From: Stenotrophomonas rhizophila
GTDB taxonomy: Bacteria > Pseudomonadota > Gammaproteobacteria > Xanthomonadales > Xanthomonadaceae
Assembly (NCBI RefSeq): GCF_003651185.1
Contig: NZ_RCDC01000006.1
Coordinates: 310,001 to 374,000 of the forward strand
Direction: 5' to 3'
Length of the DNA: 64,000 bases
A program made the position numbers and the translations under genes. The notes under the pieces were generated by a model. It was not told where the DNA came from, did not search any database, and was given only the letters and a program-made list of their open reading frames with translations. Below are positions 19,192-29,423 of the stretch, piece after piece. Within the stretch, counting starts at the first letter, position 1. Each line of letters begins with the position of its first letter.

Positions 19192-20519
19192 TGAACGACC
19201 TGTCGCGCCAAGCCACCCGCCTGGAAGCCATCGGAGGCCACTTCGACAAGTGGCTGCTGGGTGCGATCATCGCGCTCACCGGGCTGGGCGTGGTGATGGT
19301 CGCGTCGAGCTCGATCGCGTTGATGAGCAGCCCGTTCTATTACCTCAACCGCCACCTGATCTTCCTGGCGGTGGGTATCGGCCTGGCGATCATCGCCATG
19401 CGCACCGAGCTCAAGAGCATCGAGCAGTACAACCAGATCCTGCTGCTGGGCTGCTTCGCGCTGCTGGTGGTGGTGTTCATCCCGGGCCTGGGCAGCAGCG
19501 TCAACGGTGCCCGCCGCTGGATCAACCTGGGCATCTCCAAGTTCCAGACCGTCGAAGCGGTGAAGGTGCTCTACATCGTGTGGCTGTCCAGCTATCTGGT
19601 CCGCTTCCGCGATGAGGTCAACGCGACCTGGCCGGCAATGCTCAAGCCGCTCGGCGTGGCCGGCGCGCTGGTGGTGCTGCTGCTGCTGCAGCCGGACTTC
19701 GGCTCGTCCACGCTGCTGCTGGCGATCACCGCCGGCATGCTGGTGCTGGGCGGGGTCAACATGCCGCGCATGTCCATGCCGGTGATCATCGGCATGGTCG
19801 GCATGAGCGCGCTGGCGATCATCGAGCCGTACCGCATGCGCCGCATCACCTCCTTCCTGGATCCGTGGGCCGATCAGCAGGGCGACGGCTACCAGCTCTC
19901 CAATGCGCTGATGGCCGTGGGCCGTGGCGAGTGGACCGGCGTGGGCCTGGGCAACTCGGTGCAGAAGCTCTATTACCTGCCCGAAGCGCATACCGACTTC
20001 ATCTTTTCGGTCACCGCCGAGGAGCTGGGCTTCCTCGGCACCTGCCTGATCATCTCGCTGTATGCGCTGCTGGTCGGCCGCACCTTCTGGCTGGGCATGC
20101 GCTGCGTGGAAATGAAGCGCCACTTCTCCGGCTACATCGCTTTTGGCATCGGCCTGTGGATCAGCATGCAGAGCTTCGTTTCGATCGGGGTCAACCTCGG
20201 CATCCTGCCGACCAAGGGCCTGACCCTGCCGCTGATCTCCTCCGGCGGCTCCAGCGTGCTGATGACCTGCGTGGCGATGGGCCTGCTGCTGCGCGTTTCC
20301 TATGAACTGGACCGCGCCGAGCGCCGCCAGGCCGTGCGCATGGGCGCCGACCAGGATGGCCCGTTGCCCGGCGATGTTCCCAAGGCCGACAGCGCCAGCG
20401 CGGTCGCCGCGGCGATGCAGGACAGCGGCAACCGCGACACCGCACCGCGTGACAGCGCCACCCGTGGCACCAGCCGCATGCAGCAGCGCATCGAACCGAC
20501 GCTGGGGAGAATGGGATGA
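19191..20519 (+). CDS. ftsW: Septal peptidoglycan glycosyltransferase FtsW
   Basis: SEDS-family polymerase that builds septal glycan strands from lipid II in partnership with FtsI. The 442-residue protein has about ten transmembrane helices. Conserved blocks are [76 protein letters not shown] and [19 protein letters not shown] polar tail of about 65 residues ([16 protein letters not shown] onward) extends beyond the usual end and is rich in D, R and T. Start ATG shares one base with the mraY stop. Confidence 0.96.
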   Translation: MNDLSRQATRLEAIGGHFDKWLLGAIIALTGLGVVMVASSSIALMSSPFYYLNRHLIFLAVGIGLAIIAMRTELKSIEQYNQILLLGCFALLVVVFIPGLGSSVNGARRWINLGISKFQTVEAVKVLYIVWLSSYLVRFRDEVNATWPAMLKPLGVAGALVVLLLLQPDFGSSTLLLAITAGMLVLGGVNMPRMSMPVIIGMVGMSALAIIEPYRMRRITSFLDPWADQQGDGYQLSNALMAVGRGEWTGVGLGNSVQKLYYLPEAHTDFIFSVTAEELGFLGTCLIISLYALLVGRTFWLGMRCVEMKRHFSGYIAFGIGLWISMQSFVSIGVNLGILPTKGLTLPLISSGGSSVLMTCVAMGLLLRVSYELDRAERRQAVRMGADQDGPLPGDVPKADSASAVAAAMQDSGNRDTAPRDSATRGTSRMQQRIEPTLGRMG

Positions 20520-21610
20520 GCACGCCTCGCCTCGATCCGTCCCAGCGCCCGGTCATGATCATGGCCGGCGGTACCGGTGGGCACATCTTCCCCGGCCTGG
20601 CCGTGGCCAAGGTACTGCGCGAACGTGGCGTGCCGGTCACCTGGCTCGGTGCCGATGGCGCGATGGAAACGCGCCTGGTGCCGCAGCACGATATCCACAT
20701 TGATACGCTGGCCATCGCCGGCCTGCGTGGCAAGGGCAAGCTGGCCCTGATCGGCGCACCGCTGCGGCTGCTGCGTGCGATCCGTGCGGCCGGCTTCCTG
20801 ATCCGCGATCGCCAGCCGCGGGCGGTGATCGCCTTCGGCGGCTTCGCCTCCGGCCCCGGCGGTATCGCCGCGCGCCTGCATGGCCTGCCGCTGCTGGTGC
20901 ACGAACAGAACCGCGCACCGGGCCTGACCAACCGCGTGCTGTCGCGCTTCGCCCGTCGCGTGCTGGCCGGTTTTCCGGGCAGCTTCGCCAAACGCGAGGA
21001 AGCGGTCGGTAACCCGGTGCGTGCCGAGATCGCTGCGATCACGCCGCCGGAGCTGCGCCTGGCCAACCGTCAGGGGCCGCTGCGTCTGCTGGTGCTCGGC
21101 GGCAGCCAGGGCGCACGCGCGCTCAACAACGCGGTGCCCAAGGCACTGGCCGCACTGGGCGCTGGCATGCCGGTGCAGGTGCGCCACCAGAGCGGCGAGA
21201 AGCTGCATGCCGAAGCGCTGCAGGCGTATGCCGATGCCGGTGTGCAGGCCAGCGTGGAACCGTTCATTGCCGATATGGCCGAGGCGTTCGCCTGGGCCGA
21301 TCTGGTGGTGTGCCGCTCCGGCGCCTCCACCCTGGCCGAGCTGTGCGCCGTCGGTGTGGGCAGCGTGCTGGTGCCGTTCGCTGCGGCCGTCGACGATCAC
21401 CAGACCCGCAACGCGGAGTATCTGGTCGAGCGCGGCGCCGCGGTGTTGCTGAAGCAGGATGAAACGCTGGCGACGCAGCTGGAAGGCGTGTTGCGCGATT
21501 TGTCCGAACATTCCGCCCGACGCATGCAGATGGCCAACGCCGCGCGTGCCCTGGCCAAGGTCGATGCCGCTGAGCGCATTGCCGACATCATTCTCGAGGA
21601 ATCCAAATGA
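20516..21610 (+). CDS. murG: UDP-GlcNAc:lipid I N-acetylglucosaminyltransferase MurG
   Basis: Peripheral GT-B glycosyltransferase converting lipid I to lipid II at the inner face of the membrane. N-terminal acceptor-domain loop [19 protein letters not shown] near residue 15, then [15 protein letters not shown] and [14 protein letters not shown]. Donor-domain signatures are [14 protein letters not shown] near 195, [11 protein letters not shown] near 265 and [17 protein letters not shown] near 285. 364 residues. It overlaps ftsW by 4 bases; its own stop overlaps a tiny open frame that leads to murC. Confidence 0.97.
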   Translation: MSTPRLDPSQRPVMIMAGGTGGHIFPGLAVAKVLRERGVPVTWLGADGAMETRLVPQHDIHIDTLAIAGLRGKGKLALIGAPLRLLRAIRAAGFLIRDRQPRAVIAFGGFASGPGGIAARLHGLPLLVHEQNRAPGLTNRVLSRFARRVLAGFPGSFAKREEAVGNPVRAEIAAITPPELRLANRQGPLRLLVLGGSQGARALNNAVPKALAALGAGMPVQVRHQSGEKLHAEALQAYADAGVQASVEPFIADMAEAFAWADLVVCRSGASTLAELCAVGVGSVLVPFAAAVDDHQTRNAEYLVERGAAVLLKQDETLATQLEGVLRDLSEHSARRMQMANAARALAKVDAAERIADIILEESK

Positions 21611-21651
21611 ACACCGCTACGCGCGCCAGCCTGGCGCGAGGCCGCGCATGA
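21607..21651 (+). CDS. 14-codon open frame bridging murG and murC (possible coupling peptide)
   Basis: ATG at 21607 overlaps the murG stop as ATGA, and the frame [14 protein letters not shown] ends with TGA at 21649-21651, which overlaps the murC ATG at 21648 again as ATGA. It therefore bridges a gap that would otherwise break the chain of overlapping genes. The peptide is basic and has no recognisable domain. I infer a translation-reinitiation bridge rather than a functional peptide; whether it is translated is unknown. Confidence 0.4.
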   Translation: MNTATRASLARGRA

Positions 21652-23084
21652 TCCGCCGCCTCCACGACACCAACGACCTGGTACGCGCGTTCCCGCGCGT
21701 GCACTTCGTCGGCATCGGCGGCACCGGCATGAGCGGCATCGCCGAAGTGATGCTGACGCTGGGCTATGAAGTGTCCGGTTCGGACAATGCCGACAACGCC
21801 GCGACCCGCCGCCTGGCCGGCCTGGGTGCGCGCGTGATGCGTGGCCACTCGGCCGCCAACGTGCTTGGCACCGACTGCGTGGTCGTCTCCAGCGCGATCC
21901 GCGATGACAACCCGGAACTGATGGAAGCGCGCAGCCAGCGCATTCCGATCATGCCGCGCGCGGCGATGCTGGCCGAACTGATGCGCTTCCGCCGCGGCAT
22001 CGCGGTGGCCGGCACGCACGGCAAGACCACCACCACCAGCCTCACCGCCGCGGTGCTGAGCGAAGGCGGGCTGGACCCGACCTTCGTGATCGGCGGCCAG
22101 CTGCTCGCCGCCGGTGCCAACGCCAAGCTCGGCGGTGGCCAGTGGCTGGTGGCCGAAGCCGACGAAAGCGATGGCAGCTTCCTGCGCCTGAACCCGCTGG
22201 TCTCGGTGATCACCAACATCGATTCGGACCACCTGGAAAACTACGGCAACGATTTTGCCCGCGTCCAGGCCGCGTTCGCCGAGTTCCTGCAGCGCCTGCC
22301 GTTCTACGGGCTGGCGGTGCTGTGCATCGACGATCCGGAAGTGGCCGCATTGGCCGCGCAGACGCCACGCCATGTCATGAGCTATGGCATGAGCAGCAAC
22401 GCTGACGTGCGTGCCGAGGATGTGGTCCAGGACGGGCCGCGCATGCATTTCACCCTGCGCCTGCCGGAAGGCAGCAGCCACCCGGTGACGCTGGCCCTGC
22501 CGGGCGAGCACAACGTGCTCAACGCGCTGGCCGCCGCCGCCGTGGGCTGGCAGCTGGGCGTGGCGCCGGAGGCGATCGCGCGTGCGCTGGAGAGCTTTGC
22601 CGGCATCGGCCGCCGCTTCAATGACCTGGGCATCGTCACCACGCACACCGGTGCCAAGGTCCGCGTGATCGACGATTACGGCCACCACCCGCGTGAGCTG
22701 GCCGCCGTGTTCGCTGCTGCCCGGGGTGGCTGGCCGAGCCAGCGCCTGGTCGTGGCGTTCCAGCCACACCGTTACAGCCGCACCCGCGATCAGTTCGATG
22801 CCTTTGCCGCGGTGCTGTCCGAAGTGGATGCGCTGGTGCTGAGCGAGGTGTACCCGGCCGGCGAAGCGCCGATCCCGGGCGCCGATTCGCGTTCGCTGGC
22901 CCGCGCCATCCGTGCGCGCGGCCGCAGCGAGCCGGTCGTGGTCGGCAACGCCGCCGAACTGGCCCACGTGCTGCCCGACGTGCTGCAGGACGGTGACCTG
23001 CTGCTGATGATGGGGGCCGGTGACATCGGCTACATCGCCCAGCAGATCGCCGGCGAAGGTTTCCAGGAGACCCCGGCGGCATGA
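21648..23084 (+). CDS. murC: UDP-N-acetylmuramate--L-alanine ligase MurC
   Basis: First Mur ligase, adding L-Ala to UDP-MurNAc. The start at 21648 ([16 protein letters not shown]) leads into [18 protein letters not shown], the UDP-binding Rossmann loop. ATP loop GTHGKTTTT begins at residue 122; [25 protein letters not shown] and [11 protein letters not shown] follow. 478 residues, usual length. An upstream in-frame start inside murG is unlikely because it lacks conservation. It overlaps ddl by 4 bases. Confidence 0.96.
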   Translation: MIRRLHDTNDLVRAFPRVHFVGIGGTGMSGIAEVMLTLGYEVSGSDNADNAATRRLAGLGARVMRGHSAANVLGTDCVVVSSAIRDDNPELMEARSQRIPIMPRAAMLAELMRFRRGIAVAGTHGKTTTTSLTAAVLSEGGLDPTFVIGGQLLAAGANAKLGGGQWLVAEADESDGSFLRLNPLVSVITNIDSDHLENYGNDFARVQAAFAEFLQRLPFYGLAVLCIDDPEVAALAAQTPRHVMSYGMSSNADVRAEDVVQDGPRMHFTLRLPEGSSHPVTLALPGEHNVLNALAAAAVGWQLGVAPEAIARALESFAGIGRRFNDLGIVTTHTGAKVRVIDDYGHHPRELAAVFAAARGGWPSQRLVVAFQPHRYSRTRDQFDAFAAVLSEVDALVLSEVYPAGEAPIPGADSRSLARAIRARGRSEPVVVGNAAELAHVLPDVLQDGDLLLMMGAGDIGYIAQQIAGEGFQETPAA

Positions 23085-24064
23085 ACGCGCTGACCTTCCC
23101 GCCGCTGCGCCTCACCGACCCGGCCATGTTCGGCCGCGTCGCCGTGCTGCTGGGTGGTACCTCCAGCGAGCGCAACGTCTCGCTGGATTCCGGCCGCAAC
23201 GTGATCGAAGCGCTGCGCGCGCGCGGCGTCGATGCGATCGCGGTCGACGGCATCCCGGCCCTGGCGCTCGCGCTGGTCGAGAAGCGCTTCGACCGCGTCT
23301 TCAACATTCTCCACGGCCATAACGGCGGTGGCGAAGATGGCATCGTGCAGGGCCTGATGGAAGCCTTCGGCGTGCCCTACACCGGCTCGGACGTGCTGGG
23401 CTCGGCGTTGAGCATGGACAAGATCCGCACCAAGCAGGTGTGGCTGTCGCACGGCCTGCCGACCCCGCGCTTCATCGCGCTGGACCAGGCCTCCGACGTC
23501 CACGCCGCCGCGGCCGAGCTCGGCCTGCCGGTGGTGGTCAAGCCGGCCAATGAAGGCTCCAGCGTTGGCATCAGCCGCGTGGTGGAAGAGGCCGGCCTGG
23601 ATGAGGCGGTCGCGCTGGCGGTGCGCTATGACGGCCAGCTGCTGATGGAGCAGATGGTGGTCGGCGACGAGTTGACCGTGGCGATCCTGGGCGACCAGGC
23701 GCTGCCGTCGATCCGCATCGTGCCCAAGGGCCAGTGGTACGACTACAACGCCAAATACATCGCCGAGGACACCCAGTACCTGTGCCCGGGCCTGGAGGGC
23801 GAGGATGAAATCGAGATCCGCCGCCTCGCGCTGGCCGCGTTCCGCGCCGCCGGTTGCCGTGGCTGGGGCCGGGTGGACGTGATGCGCGACCGCAGCAGCG
23901 GCCGCTTCTACCTGTTGGAAGTGAACACCGCGCCGGGCATGACCAGCCATTCGCTGGTGCCCAAGGCGGCCAGCCAGGCCGGGATCGGCTTTGAAGAGCT
24001 GGTCTGGCGCGTGCTGGAACAGACCCTGCCGGGTCACGCCGCACAGGAGCACCGCCACGCATGA
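23081..24064 (+). CDS. ddl: D-alanine--D-alanine ligase
   Basis: ATP-grasp enzyme making the D-Ala-D-Ala dipeptide used by MurF. 327 residues. Signatures: [18 protein letters not shown] near residue 25, [18 protein letters not shown] with [16 protein letters not shown] near 85-110, [12 protein letters not shown] near 155, and the Mg-binding [10 protein letters not shown] and [20 protein letters not shown] near 260-295. Position murC-ddl-ftsQ corresponds to ddlB of E. coli. Overlaps by 4 bases on both sides. Confidence 0.96.
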   Translation: MNALTFPPLRLTDPAMFGRVAVLLGGTSSERNVSLDSGRNVIEALRARGVDAIAVDGIPALALALVEKRFDRVFNILHGHNGGGEDGIVQGLMEAFGVPYTGSDVLGSALSMDKIRTKQVWLSHGLPTPRFIALDQASDVHAAAAELGLPVVVKPANEGSSVGISRVVEEAGLDEAVALAVRYDGQLLMEQMVVGDELTVAILGDQALPSIRIVPKGQWYDYNAKYIAEDTQYLCPGLEGEDEIEIRRLALAAFRAAGCRGWGRVDVMRDRSSGRFYLLEVNTAPGMTSHSLVPKAASQAGIGFEELVWRVLEQTLPGHAAQEHRHA

Positions 24065-24813
24065 ACGCGGTGCTGCGCATCTTCGTCTGGTTGCTGGCCC
24101 TGTCGGTCGTGGCACTGCCGGTGGTGGCGGTGCTCAACGGCTGGGTCGGTGCCGAGCGGTGGCCGTTGGCCAAGCTGCGCGTGCACGGTGAGTTCAAGCG
24201 GGTGCCGGCCGAGCAGCTGCAGCAGGTGGTGCTGCCCTATGCGAAGTCCGGCTTCTTCGCGGTCAAGCTGCAGGATGCGCAGGACGCCATCGAAACGTTG
24301 CCGTGGGTGGAAAGCGCGCAGGTCCGCAAGCAGTGGCCGGACGTGCTGGAAATCACCCTGGTCGAGCACAAGCCGTTCGCGCGCTGGGGCCATGACCGCC
24401 TGCTCTCCGAGCAGGGCAAGTTGTTCGCCACGCCGAAGAAGCTGCAGGACCTGGAACTGCCCGACCTGGATGGGCCGGACAGCCAGACCGAAGAAGTGGT
24501 GGCGCTCTACAACGATGCGCGCGCGCTGTTCGCGCCGGCCGGCGTGGACGTCAAGCGGGTCACCATGGACGCACGCGGCAGCTGGTCGCTGGTGCTGAGC
24601 AATGGCACCGAAGTCGTCGTCGGCCGCGACGATGCCCGTTCGCGCCTCCAGCGCTTCGTACGCGTGCTGCCGCAGCTGGCCAATCAAGCGGCGCCGATCG
24701 AGCGCGCCGACCTCCGATACACCAATGGTTTCACGCTGAGCTGGGGTACCCCGGTTCCGGCCGCACCGGCCACGCCGGCCACTGTGGCGCACAGGACGCA
24801 GGACAGGACATGA
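24061..24813 (+). CDS. ftsQ: Cell division protein FtsQ
   Basis: Bitopic divisome scaffold of 250 residues that recruits FtsL/FtsB. A single transmembrane helix covers about residues 5-30 ([20 protein letters not shown]). The periplasmic POTRA domain follows ([55 protein letters not shown]), then the beta domain ([34 protein letters not shown]). The C-terminus is A/P-rich. Overlaps ddl and ftsA by 4 bases. Confidence 0.94.
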   Translation: MNAVLRIFVWLLALSVVALPVVAVLNGWVGAERWPLAKLRVHGEFKRVPAEQLQQVVLPYAKSGFFAVKLQDAQDAIETLPWVESAQVRKQWPDVLEITLVEHKPFARWGHDRLLSEQGKLFATPKKLQDLELPDLDGPDSQTEEVVALYNDARALFAPAGVDVKRVTMDARGSWSLVLSNGTEVVVGRDDARSRLQRFVRVLPQLANQAAPIERADLRYTNGFTLSWGTPVPAAPATPATVAHRTQDRT

Positions 24814-26045
24814 ATCGCAAGGGTGACAAATCACTGATCGTTGGTCTGGATATCGGCACCTCCAAGGTGGTGGCGCTGGTCGGCGAGTATTCGCCCGGCA
24901 ATCCGATCGAGGTCATCGGCATCGGCTCGCACGAATCGCGCGGTCTCAAGCGCGGCGTGGTGGTGGATATCGAATCGACCGTGCAGTCCATCCAGCGTGC
25001 GGTCGAAGAGGCCGAGCTGATGGCCGGCTGCGAGATCCGCTCGGTGTATGCCTCGATCTCCGGCAACCACGTGCAGTGCAAGAACTCGCCCGGCATCGTG
25101 CCGATCCGCGACGGCGAAGTGACCTGGGGCGACCTGGATCGCGTGCTGGATGCGGCCAAGGCGGTGGCGATCCCGGCCGACCAGAAGATCCTGCATGCGA
25201 TCCCGCGCGAGTACGTGCTGGACGATTCGCAGGAAGGCATCCGCAACCCGGTCGGCATGACCGGCGTGCGCCTGGAAGTGCATGCCCACCTGGTGGTGTG
25301 CGCACAGTCGGCCGCGGCCAACATCTCCAAGTGCGTGCAGCGCTGCGGCCTGCAGGTCGATGACCTGGTGCTGTCCTCGCTGGCCTCCAGCGTGGCCGTG
25401 CTGACCGCCGACGAGCGCGAGCTGGGCGTGGTACTGGTCGACATGGGCGCCGGCACCACCGACCTGGCCGTGTTCGTGCAGGGCGCGATCTGCCACACCG
25501 CCTCGCTGCCGATCGCCGGCGACCACGTCACCAACGACATCGCGCACATGCTGCGCACGCCGACCCCGGAAGCCGAGCAGATCAAGGTGCGCTATGCCTG
25601 CGCCCTGGCCCAGCTGGCCACCGCCGAGGAGAGCATCCAGGTGCCCAGCGTCGGCGATCGTCCGCCGCGCCGGATGCCGCGCCACGCACTCGCCCAGGCG
25701 GTGCAGGGCCGTTACGAGGAAATCTTCGAGATGGTGCAGGCCGAACTGCGCCGTTCCGGTTTCGAGGAACTGGTGCGCGCCGGCATGGTGCTCACCGGTG
25801 GCGCCTCGAAGATGGAAGGCGTGGTCGAACTGGCCGAGGAAATGCTGCAGATGCCGGTGCGCGTGGGCATTCCGCAGCACGTCACCGGGCTGGGCGAAGT
25901 AGTGGGCAACCCGGTGCATGCCACCGGCGTGGGCCTGCTGCTGATGGGCAGCCAGATCGAACACCCGCGTCGCCCGTCGCTGCCCACCGGCCGCGCCGGC
26001 AGCATGTTCAAGAAGCTCAAAACCTGGTTCCGCGGCGAGTTCTGA
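24810..26045 (+). CDS. ftsA: Cell division protein FtsA
   Basis: Actin-like ATPase that tethers FtsZ filaments to the membrane. 411 residues. Phosphate-1 motif GLDIGTSKVVALVGEY at residues 11-26, phosphate-2 VLVDMGAGTTDLAVF near 205, and adenosine region MVLTGGASKMEGVVELAEEM near 330. The C-terminal SMFKKLKTWFRGEF is the expected amphipathic membrane-targeting helix. It is the last gene in the unbroken chain of overlaps; a 268-base leader separates it from ftsZ. Confidence 0.97.
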   Translation: MNRKGDKSLIVGLDIGTSKVVALVGEYSPGNPIEVIGIGSHESRGLKRGVVVDIESTVQSIQRAVEEAELMAGCEIRSVYASISGNHVQCKNSPGIVPIRDGEVTWGDLDRVLDAAKAVAIPADQKILHAIPREYVLDDSQEGIRNPVGMTGVRLEVHAHLVVCAQSAAANISKCVQRCGLQVDDLVLSSLASSVAVLTADERELGVVLVDMGAGTTDLAVFVQGAICHTASLPIAGDHVTNDIAHMLRTPTPEAEQIKVRYACALAQLATAEESIQVPSVGDRPPRRMPRHALAQAVQGRYEEIFEMVQAELRRSGFEELVRAGMVLTGGASKMEGVVELAEEMLQMPVRVGIPQHVTGLGEVVGNPVHATGVGLLLMGSQIEHPRRPSLPTGRAGSMFKKLKTWFRGEF

Positions 26046-26313
26046 TCGCGGTTCGCAACACGCAGTACACATGCAATACGCGATAAGCAGTTCCCGAAAA
26101 ATCCACGTAGTCCACGCAACACAGGCAACACCCCGCAGTGCGAAGTAGCAACACCGGCCCACGGGTCGTTCTTTGAAGCAGGCAATACCGCCGCGGTTGG
26201 CTCTATCCAGCCGGGCATACCAACTACAACTCGCCGGTACGACGGTGGGGAGGACAGGAGAAGGAATCTCCGAAGCCCCCGTCCCGCGTAAACGGCAACA
26301 CGAGGACACGGAC
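26046..26313 (+). repeat. ftsZ leader with recurring GCAACAC/GCAATAC motif
   Basis: The gap between ftsA and ftsZ holds GCAACAC at 26055, 26116, 26125, 26148 and 26295, and GCAATAC at 26073 and 26182, all on the + strand. The region is C/A-rich and poor in stable hairpins. GAGGAC at 26302-26307 is the ftsZ ribosome site. A separate ftsZ promoter is expected here, since ftsZ is needed at higher levels, but I cannot pick a convincing -35/-10 pair. Confidence 0.45.
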
Positions 26314-27546
26314 ATGGCGCATTTCGAACTGATTGAAAAGATGGCACCCAATGCGGTGATCAAGGTGATCGGCGTGGGCGGCGGCGGCGGCAACGCCGTG
26401 GCGCACATGGTCAGCACCAGTGTGGACGGCGTGGAATTCATCACCGCCAACACCGACTCGCAGGCCATCAAGAATTGTGGTGCCAAGCTGCAGCTGCAGC
26501 TGGGTACCAACGTCACCAAGGGCCTGGGCGCAGGCGCGAACCCGGAAGTCGGCCGCCAGGCCGCGCTGGAAGACCGTGAGCGCATCATGGACGCCCTGCA
26601 GGGGGCGGATATGGTGTTCATCACCGCCGGCATGGGCGGCGGCACCGGCACCGGTGCAGCCCCGGTCGTGGCCCAGCTGGCCAAGGAGATGGGCATCCTG
26701 ACCGTCGCCGTGGTCACCAAGCCGTTCCCGTTCGAAGGCCGTCGCCGCATGCAGGTCGCGCTGAAGGGCATCGAAGAACTGAGCCAGCATTGCGATTCGC
26801 TGATCACCATCCCGAACGAAAAGCTGATCACCGTGCTGGGCCGCAACGCCACCATGATCCAGGCCTTCCGTGCCGCCAACGACGTCCTCCAGGGCGCCGT
26901 GCAGGGCATCGCCGACCTGATCGTGCGGCCGGGCCTGATCAACGTCGACTTCGCCGACGTGCGCACCGTCATGTCCGAAATGGGCCTGGCGATGATGGGC
27001 ACCGGCACCGCGCGTGGCGATGACCGCGCCCAGGCCGCTGCCGAAGCCGCCATCCAGAACCCGCTGCTGGACGATGTGAACCTGGCCGGTGCCAACGGCA
27101 TCCTGGTCAACATCACCGCCGGCGCCGACTTCACGATGGCCGAGTTCGACGAGATCGGCCGCACCATCGATGGCTTCGCTTCGGAAGATGCCACCGTGGT
27201 CGTGGGTACCGTGCTGGATCCGGACATGCAGGACGAAGTCCGCGTGACCGTGGTCGCCACTGGCCTGAACCGTGCCGTCACCGCCAAGACCCAGCGTCCG
27301 GGCGAGCGCGCACCGATCAAGCTGGTCCGCAACGCCACCACCGGCCAGCCGGAGTTCGGCGAGTTCGACAACGGCGGCGATGCGGTCTCCAAGGCCGTGG
27401 GCGGGATGGGCATGGGCATGGGCCTGCGTCGTCCGAGCGCCGACACCGTGGCCCCGTCGGCCCCGAGCGCATCGGGTCCGGCCGCCGCTGAACTGCCGAA
27501 CGATTACCTGGACATCCCGGCGTTCCTGCGCCGCCAGGCGGACTGA
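26314..27546 (+). CDS. ftsZ: Cell division protein FtsZ
   Basis: Tubulin-like GTPase that forms the Z ring. The start at 26314 ([20 protein letters not shown]) follows GAGGAC. The GTP-binding tubulin signature GGGTGTG is at residues 108-114, with [10 protein letters not shown] near 21 and [20 protein letters not shown] near 208 carrying the T7-loop acidic residue. A variable linker (residues ~320-390) includes [13 protein letters not shown], and the conserved C-terminal peptide [14 protein letters not shown] binds FtsA/ZipA. 410 residues. Confidence 0.98.
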   Translation: MAHFELIEKMAPNAVIKVIGVGGGGGNAVAHMVSTSVDGVEFITANTDSQAIKNCGAKLQLQLGTNVTKGLGAGANPEVGRQAALEDRERIMDALQGADMVFITAGMGGGTGTGAAPVVAQLAKEMGILTVAVVTKPFPFEGRRRMQVALKGIEELSQHCDSLITIPNEKLITVLGRNATMIQAFRAANDVLQGAVQGIADLIVRPGLINVDFADVRTVMSEMGLAMMGTGTARGDDRAQAAAEAAIQNPLLDDVNLAGANGILVNITAGADFTMAEFDEIGRTIDGFASEDATVVVGTVLDPDMQDEVRVTVVATGLNRAVTAKTQRPGERAPIKLVRNATTGQPEFGEFDNGGDAVSKAVGGMGMGMGLRRPSADTVAPSAPSASGPAAAELPNDYLDIPAFLRRQAD

Positions 27547-27598
27547 GTACTGCGTGCCGGGGCCTTGTCCTCCCCGGTAAGCACCTCCATGTCCCATG

Positions 27599-27624
27599 CT
27601 GCCGGGCCAGGATCGGCCCGGCAG
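27599..27624 (+). terminator. Strong hairpin after ftsZ
   Basis: CTGCCGGGCC and GGCCCGGCAG form a perfect 10-bp stem around a 6-base loop, 52 bases after the ftsZ stop. No T run follows, so it may be a pause or RNA-processing structure rather than a classical terminator. Confidence 0.5.
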
Positions 27625-27705
27625 TCTGACCGCCGTCGTGCATCGCGCACGTCCGGGCAGTGCTGTCGACGCACCACGGTTCACGGAAGGGACAGCGGTA
27701 GTGCG

Positions 27706-27714
27706 TGTTATTCT
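27706..27714 (+). promoter_or_regulatory. Possible extended -10 for lpxC
   Basis: TGTTATTCT contains TG followed by a TATTCT hexamer, about 48 bases before the lpxC ATG. No good -35 hexamer is seen at the right distance. Offered only as a candidate. Confidence 0.25.
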
Positions 27715-27762
27715 TGTTTGTCACAGCCGCGCTGACCGCGCGCTTTCTGGTCCTGCACCCCG

Positions 27763-28674
27763 ATGATTCCGCAACGCACCCTCAAGAACACGATCCGCGC
27801 CACCGGCGTTGGCCTTCACAGTGGTGACAAGGTCTACATGACCCTGCGCCCGGCCCCGGTCAACCACGGCATCGTCTTCCGTCGCGTCGATATGGACCCG
27901 GTGGTGGAAGTGCCTGCGCGTGCGGATCTGGTCACCGAAGTCACCCTGTGCACCGGCCTGACCTATCACGAGGCCAAGATCCAGACCGTCGAACACCTGA
28001 TGTCGGCCCTGGCCGGCCTGGGTGTGGACAACATCATCGTGGAACTGTCCTCGGCCGAGCTGCCGATCATGGACGGTTCCTCCGGCCCGTTCGTCTTCCT
28101 GCTGCAGTCGGCGGGCATCGCCGAGCAGGACGCGCCGAAACGCTTCATCCGCATTCTCAAGACGGTGGAAGTCACCGATGGCGACAAGGTCGCCCGCTTC
28201 GAGCCGTACGAAGGCTACAAGCTCGGTTTCACCATCCAGTTCAACCACCCGATGATCCCGGCCAAGCAGTCGCGGGCGGAAATCGAGTTCTCGACCCTGG
28301 CCTACACCAAGGAAATCTCGCGCGCCCGGACCTTCGGCTTCATGCGGGATCTGGAGTACATGCGCGAGCGCAACCTGGGCCTGGGCGGTTCGATGGACAA
28401 CGCCATCGTGCTCGACGAGTTCCGCGTGCTCAACGACGACGGCCTGCGCTACGCCGATGAGTTCGTGCGCCACAAGATCCTCGATGCGATCGGCGATCTG
28501 TATCTGGCCGGCGGCCAGGTGCTGGGCGCGTACGAAGGCTTCAAGTCGGGCCACGCGCTCAACAACAAGCTGGTGCGCGCGCTGCTGGCCGATGCCAGTG
28601 CATGGGAGTGGGTCAGCTATGACTCGCCCGCGGCCGCCGCACCGGTCGTCTACGGTCTGCCGGCGTACGCCTGA
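27763..28674 (+). CDS. lpxC: UDP-3-O-acyl-N-acetylglucosamine deacetylase
   Basis: Zinc enzyme for the committed step of lipid A synthesis, in the cytoplasm. 303 residues opening [20 protein letters not shown]. Zinc ligands lie in [16 protein letters not shown] near residue 78 and in the C-terminal [31 protein letters not shown] near 262 carries the catalytic His. [14 protein letters not shown] and [11 protein letters not shown] also match. Located just after ftsZ as in most gammaproteobacteria; own promoter likely. Confidence 0.97.
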   Translation: MIPQRTLKNTIRATGVGLHSGDKVYMTLRPAPVNHGIVFRRVDMDPVVEVPARADLVTEVTLCTGLTYHEAKIQTVEHLMSALAGLGVDNIIVELSSAELPIMDGSSGPFVFLLQSAGIAEQDAPKRFIRILKTVEVTDGDKVARFEPYEGYKLGFTIQFNHPMIPAKQSRAEIEFSTLAYTKEISRARTFGFMRDLEYMRERNLGLGGSMDNAIVLDEFRVLNDDGLRYADEFVRHKILDAIGDLYLAGGQVLGAYEGFKSGHALNNKLVRALLADASAWEWVSYDSPAAAAPVVYGLPAYA

Positions 28675-28715
28675 GTCAGGTGTGGGCGCAAGCCATTGAT
28701 TTAAAAGGAAACGAG

Positions 28716-28737
28716 ACGGCGCCCACGGCGCCGTTTC
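28716..28737 (+). terminator. Terminator after lpxC
   Basis: ACGGCGCC and GGCGCCGT form an 8-bp stem with a 3-base loop followed by TTTC, 41 bases past the lpxC stop. The rest of this gap to 28970 contains an A/T-rich patch with the palindrome TTAACGTTAA at 28846-28855 and no gene I can see. Confidence 0.65.
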
Positions 28738-28970
28738 TGCGTTCAGGGCTGCGCAGGCGCGGAGCGCGGCGTGACCTTGACGTCAATGAACCGTGGGGGT
28801 GCACAGCGCACAGATTTGTGAACCTCATCAAGGTTTCTACCGAATTTAACGTTAATTTAATAAAACACTAACGACTGGCGGCGGTTCCGCCGCTACAGTG
28901 CAGACCGGCTCCCAGCCAAAGTTCACGTGATCGTGACGCGGCCGGGAAGGGGCGGGATGCCCCGATGGCT

Positions 28971-29411
28971 TCACGATTTGGAGGAATCCACATCGCGCAG
29001 ACAAGCCAACGCGTCGCGTAGCCCTTTGTGCGTGGCGGCTGAAACAGCGTGGGGGCCATTCCTGTTGTCGATCGCTGGGGAGCGTGGGGGAGGGGCAGAT
29101 GCTGTTTTGACGGTCACCTTGGTGACCTTCAGCCCGATGGACCGGGCCGCGTCGATCAACTGTGCTTCGGCAAGCCGGACCTTGGCGTGCCACACGGGAG
29201 ATTCGACGAGAAAAACGAGGTGCTCGCCGTTTACATTCGCCAGCCGGCAACGGGTGGCCAGTGCAGGCGGCAAATGGGGGCGCAATTGACGGTCCAGCGC
29301 GTCGAGCCACAAGGCACGACGCAGCGGGTTACCGGCTTTGTCCGCCATGACCGCATCCAGCGCCGGCTTCGGCGTGGATGGGGAACGGGCACTGGATTTC
29401 GGCTCAGACAT
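28971..29411 (-). CDS. DUF721 / DciA-like protein
   Basis: A 146-residue protein carrying a DUF721 domain. This domain defines DciA, the loader or helper of the replicative DnaB helicase in bacteria that lack DnaC. The domain spans LRRALWLDALDRQLRPHLPP through CRLANVNGEHLVFLVESPVWHAKVRLAEAQL and RSIGLKVTKVTVK. The start used gives MSEPKSSARS; an internal ATG at 29348 (MADKAGNPL) would drop 21 residues. It is divergent from the M23 peptidase gene with only 12 bases between start codons, so each promoter must lie in the other's coding region. Functional equivalence to DciA is inferred. Confidence 0.78.
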   Translation of the reverse strand: MSEPKSSARSPSTPKPALDAVMADKAGNPLRRALWLDALDRQLRPHLPPALATRCRLANVNGEHLVFLVESPVWHAKVRLAEAQLIDAARSIGLKVTKVTVKTASAPPPRSPAIDNRNGPHAVSAATHKGLRDALACLRDVDSSKS

Positions 29412-29423
29412 GAAAACTCACTG

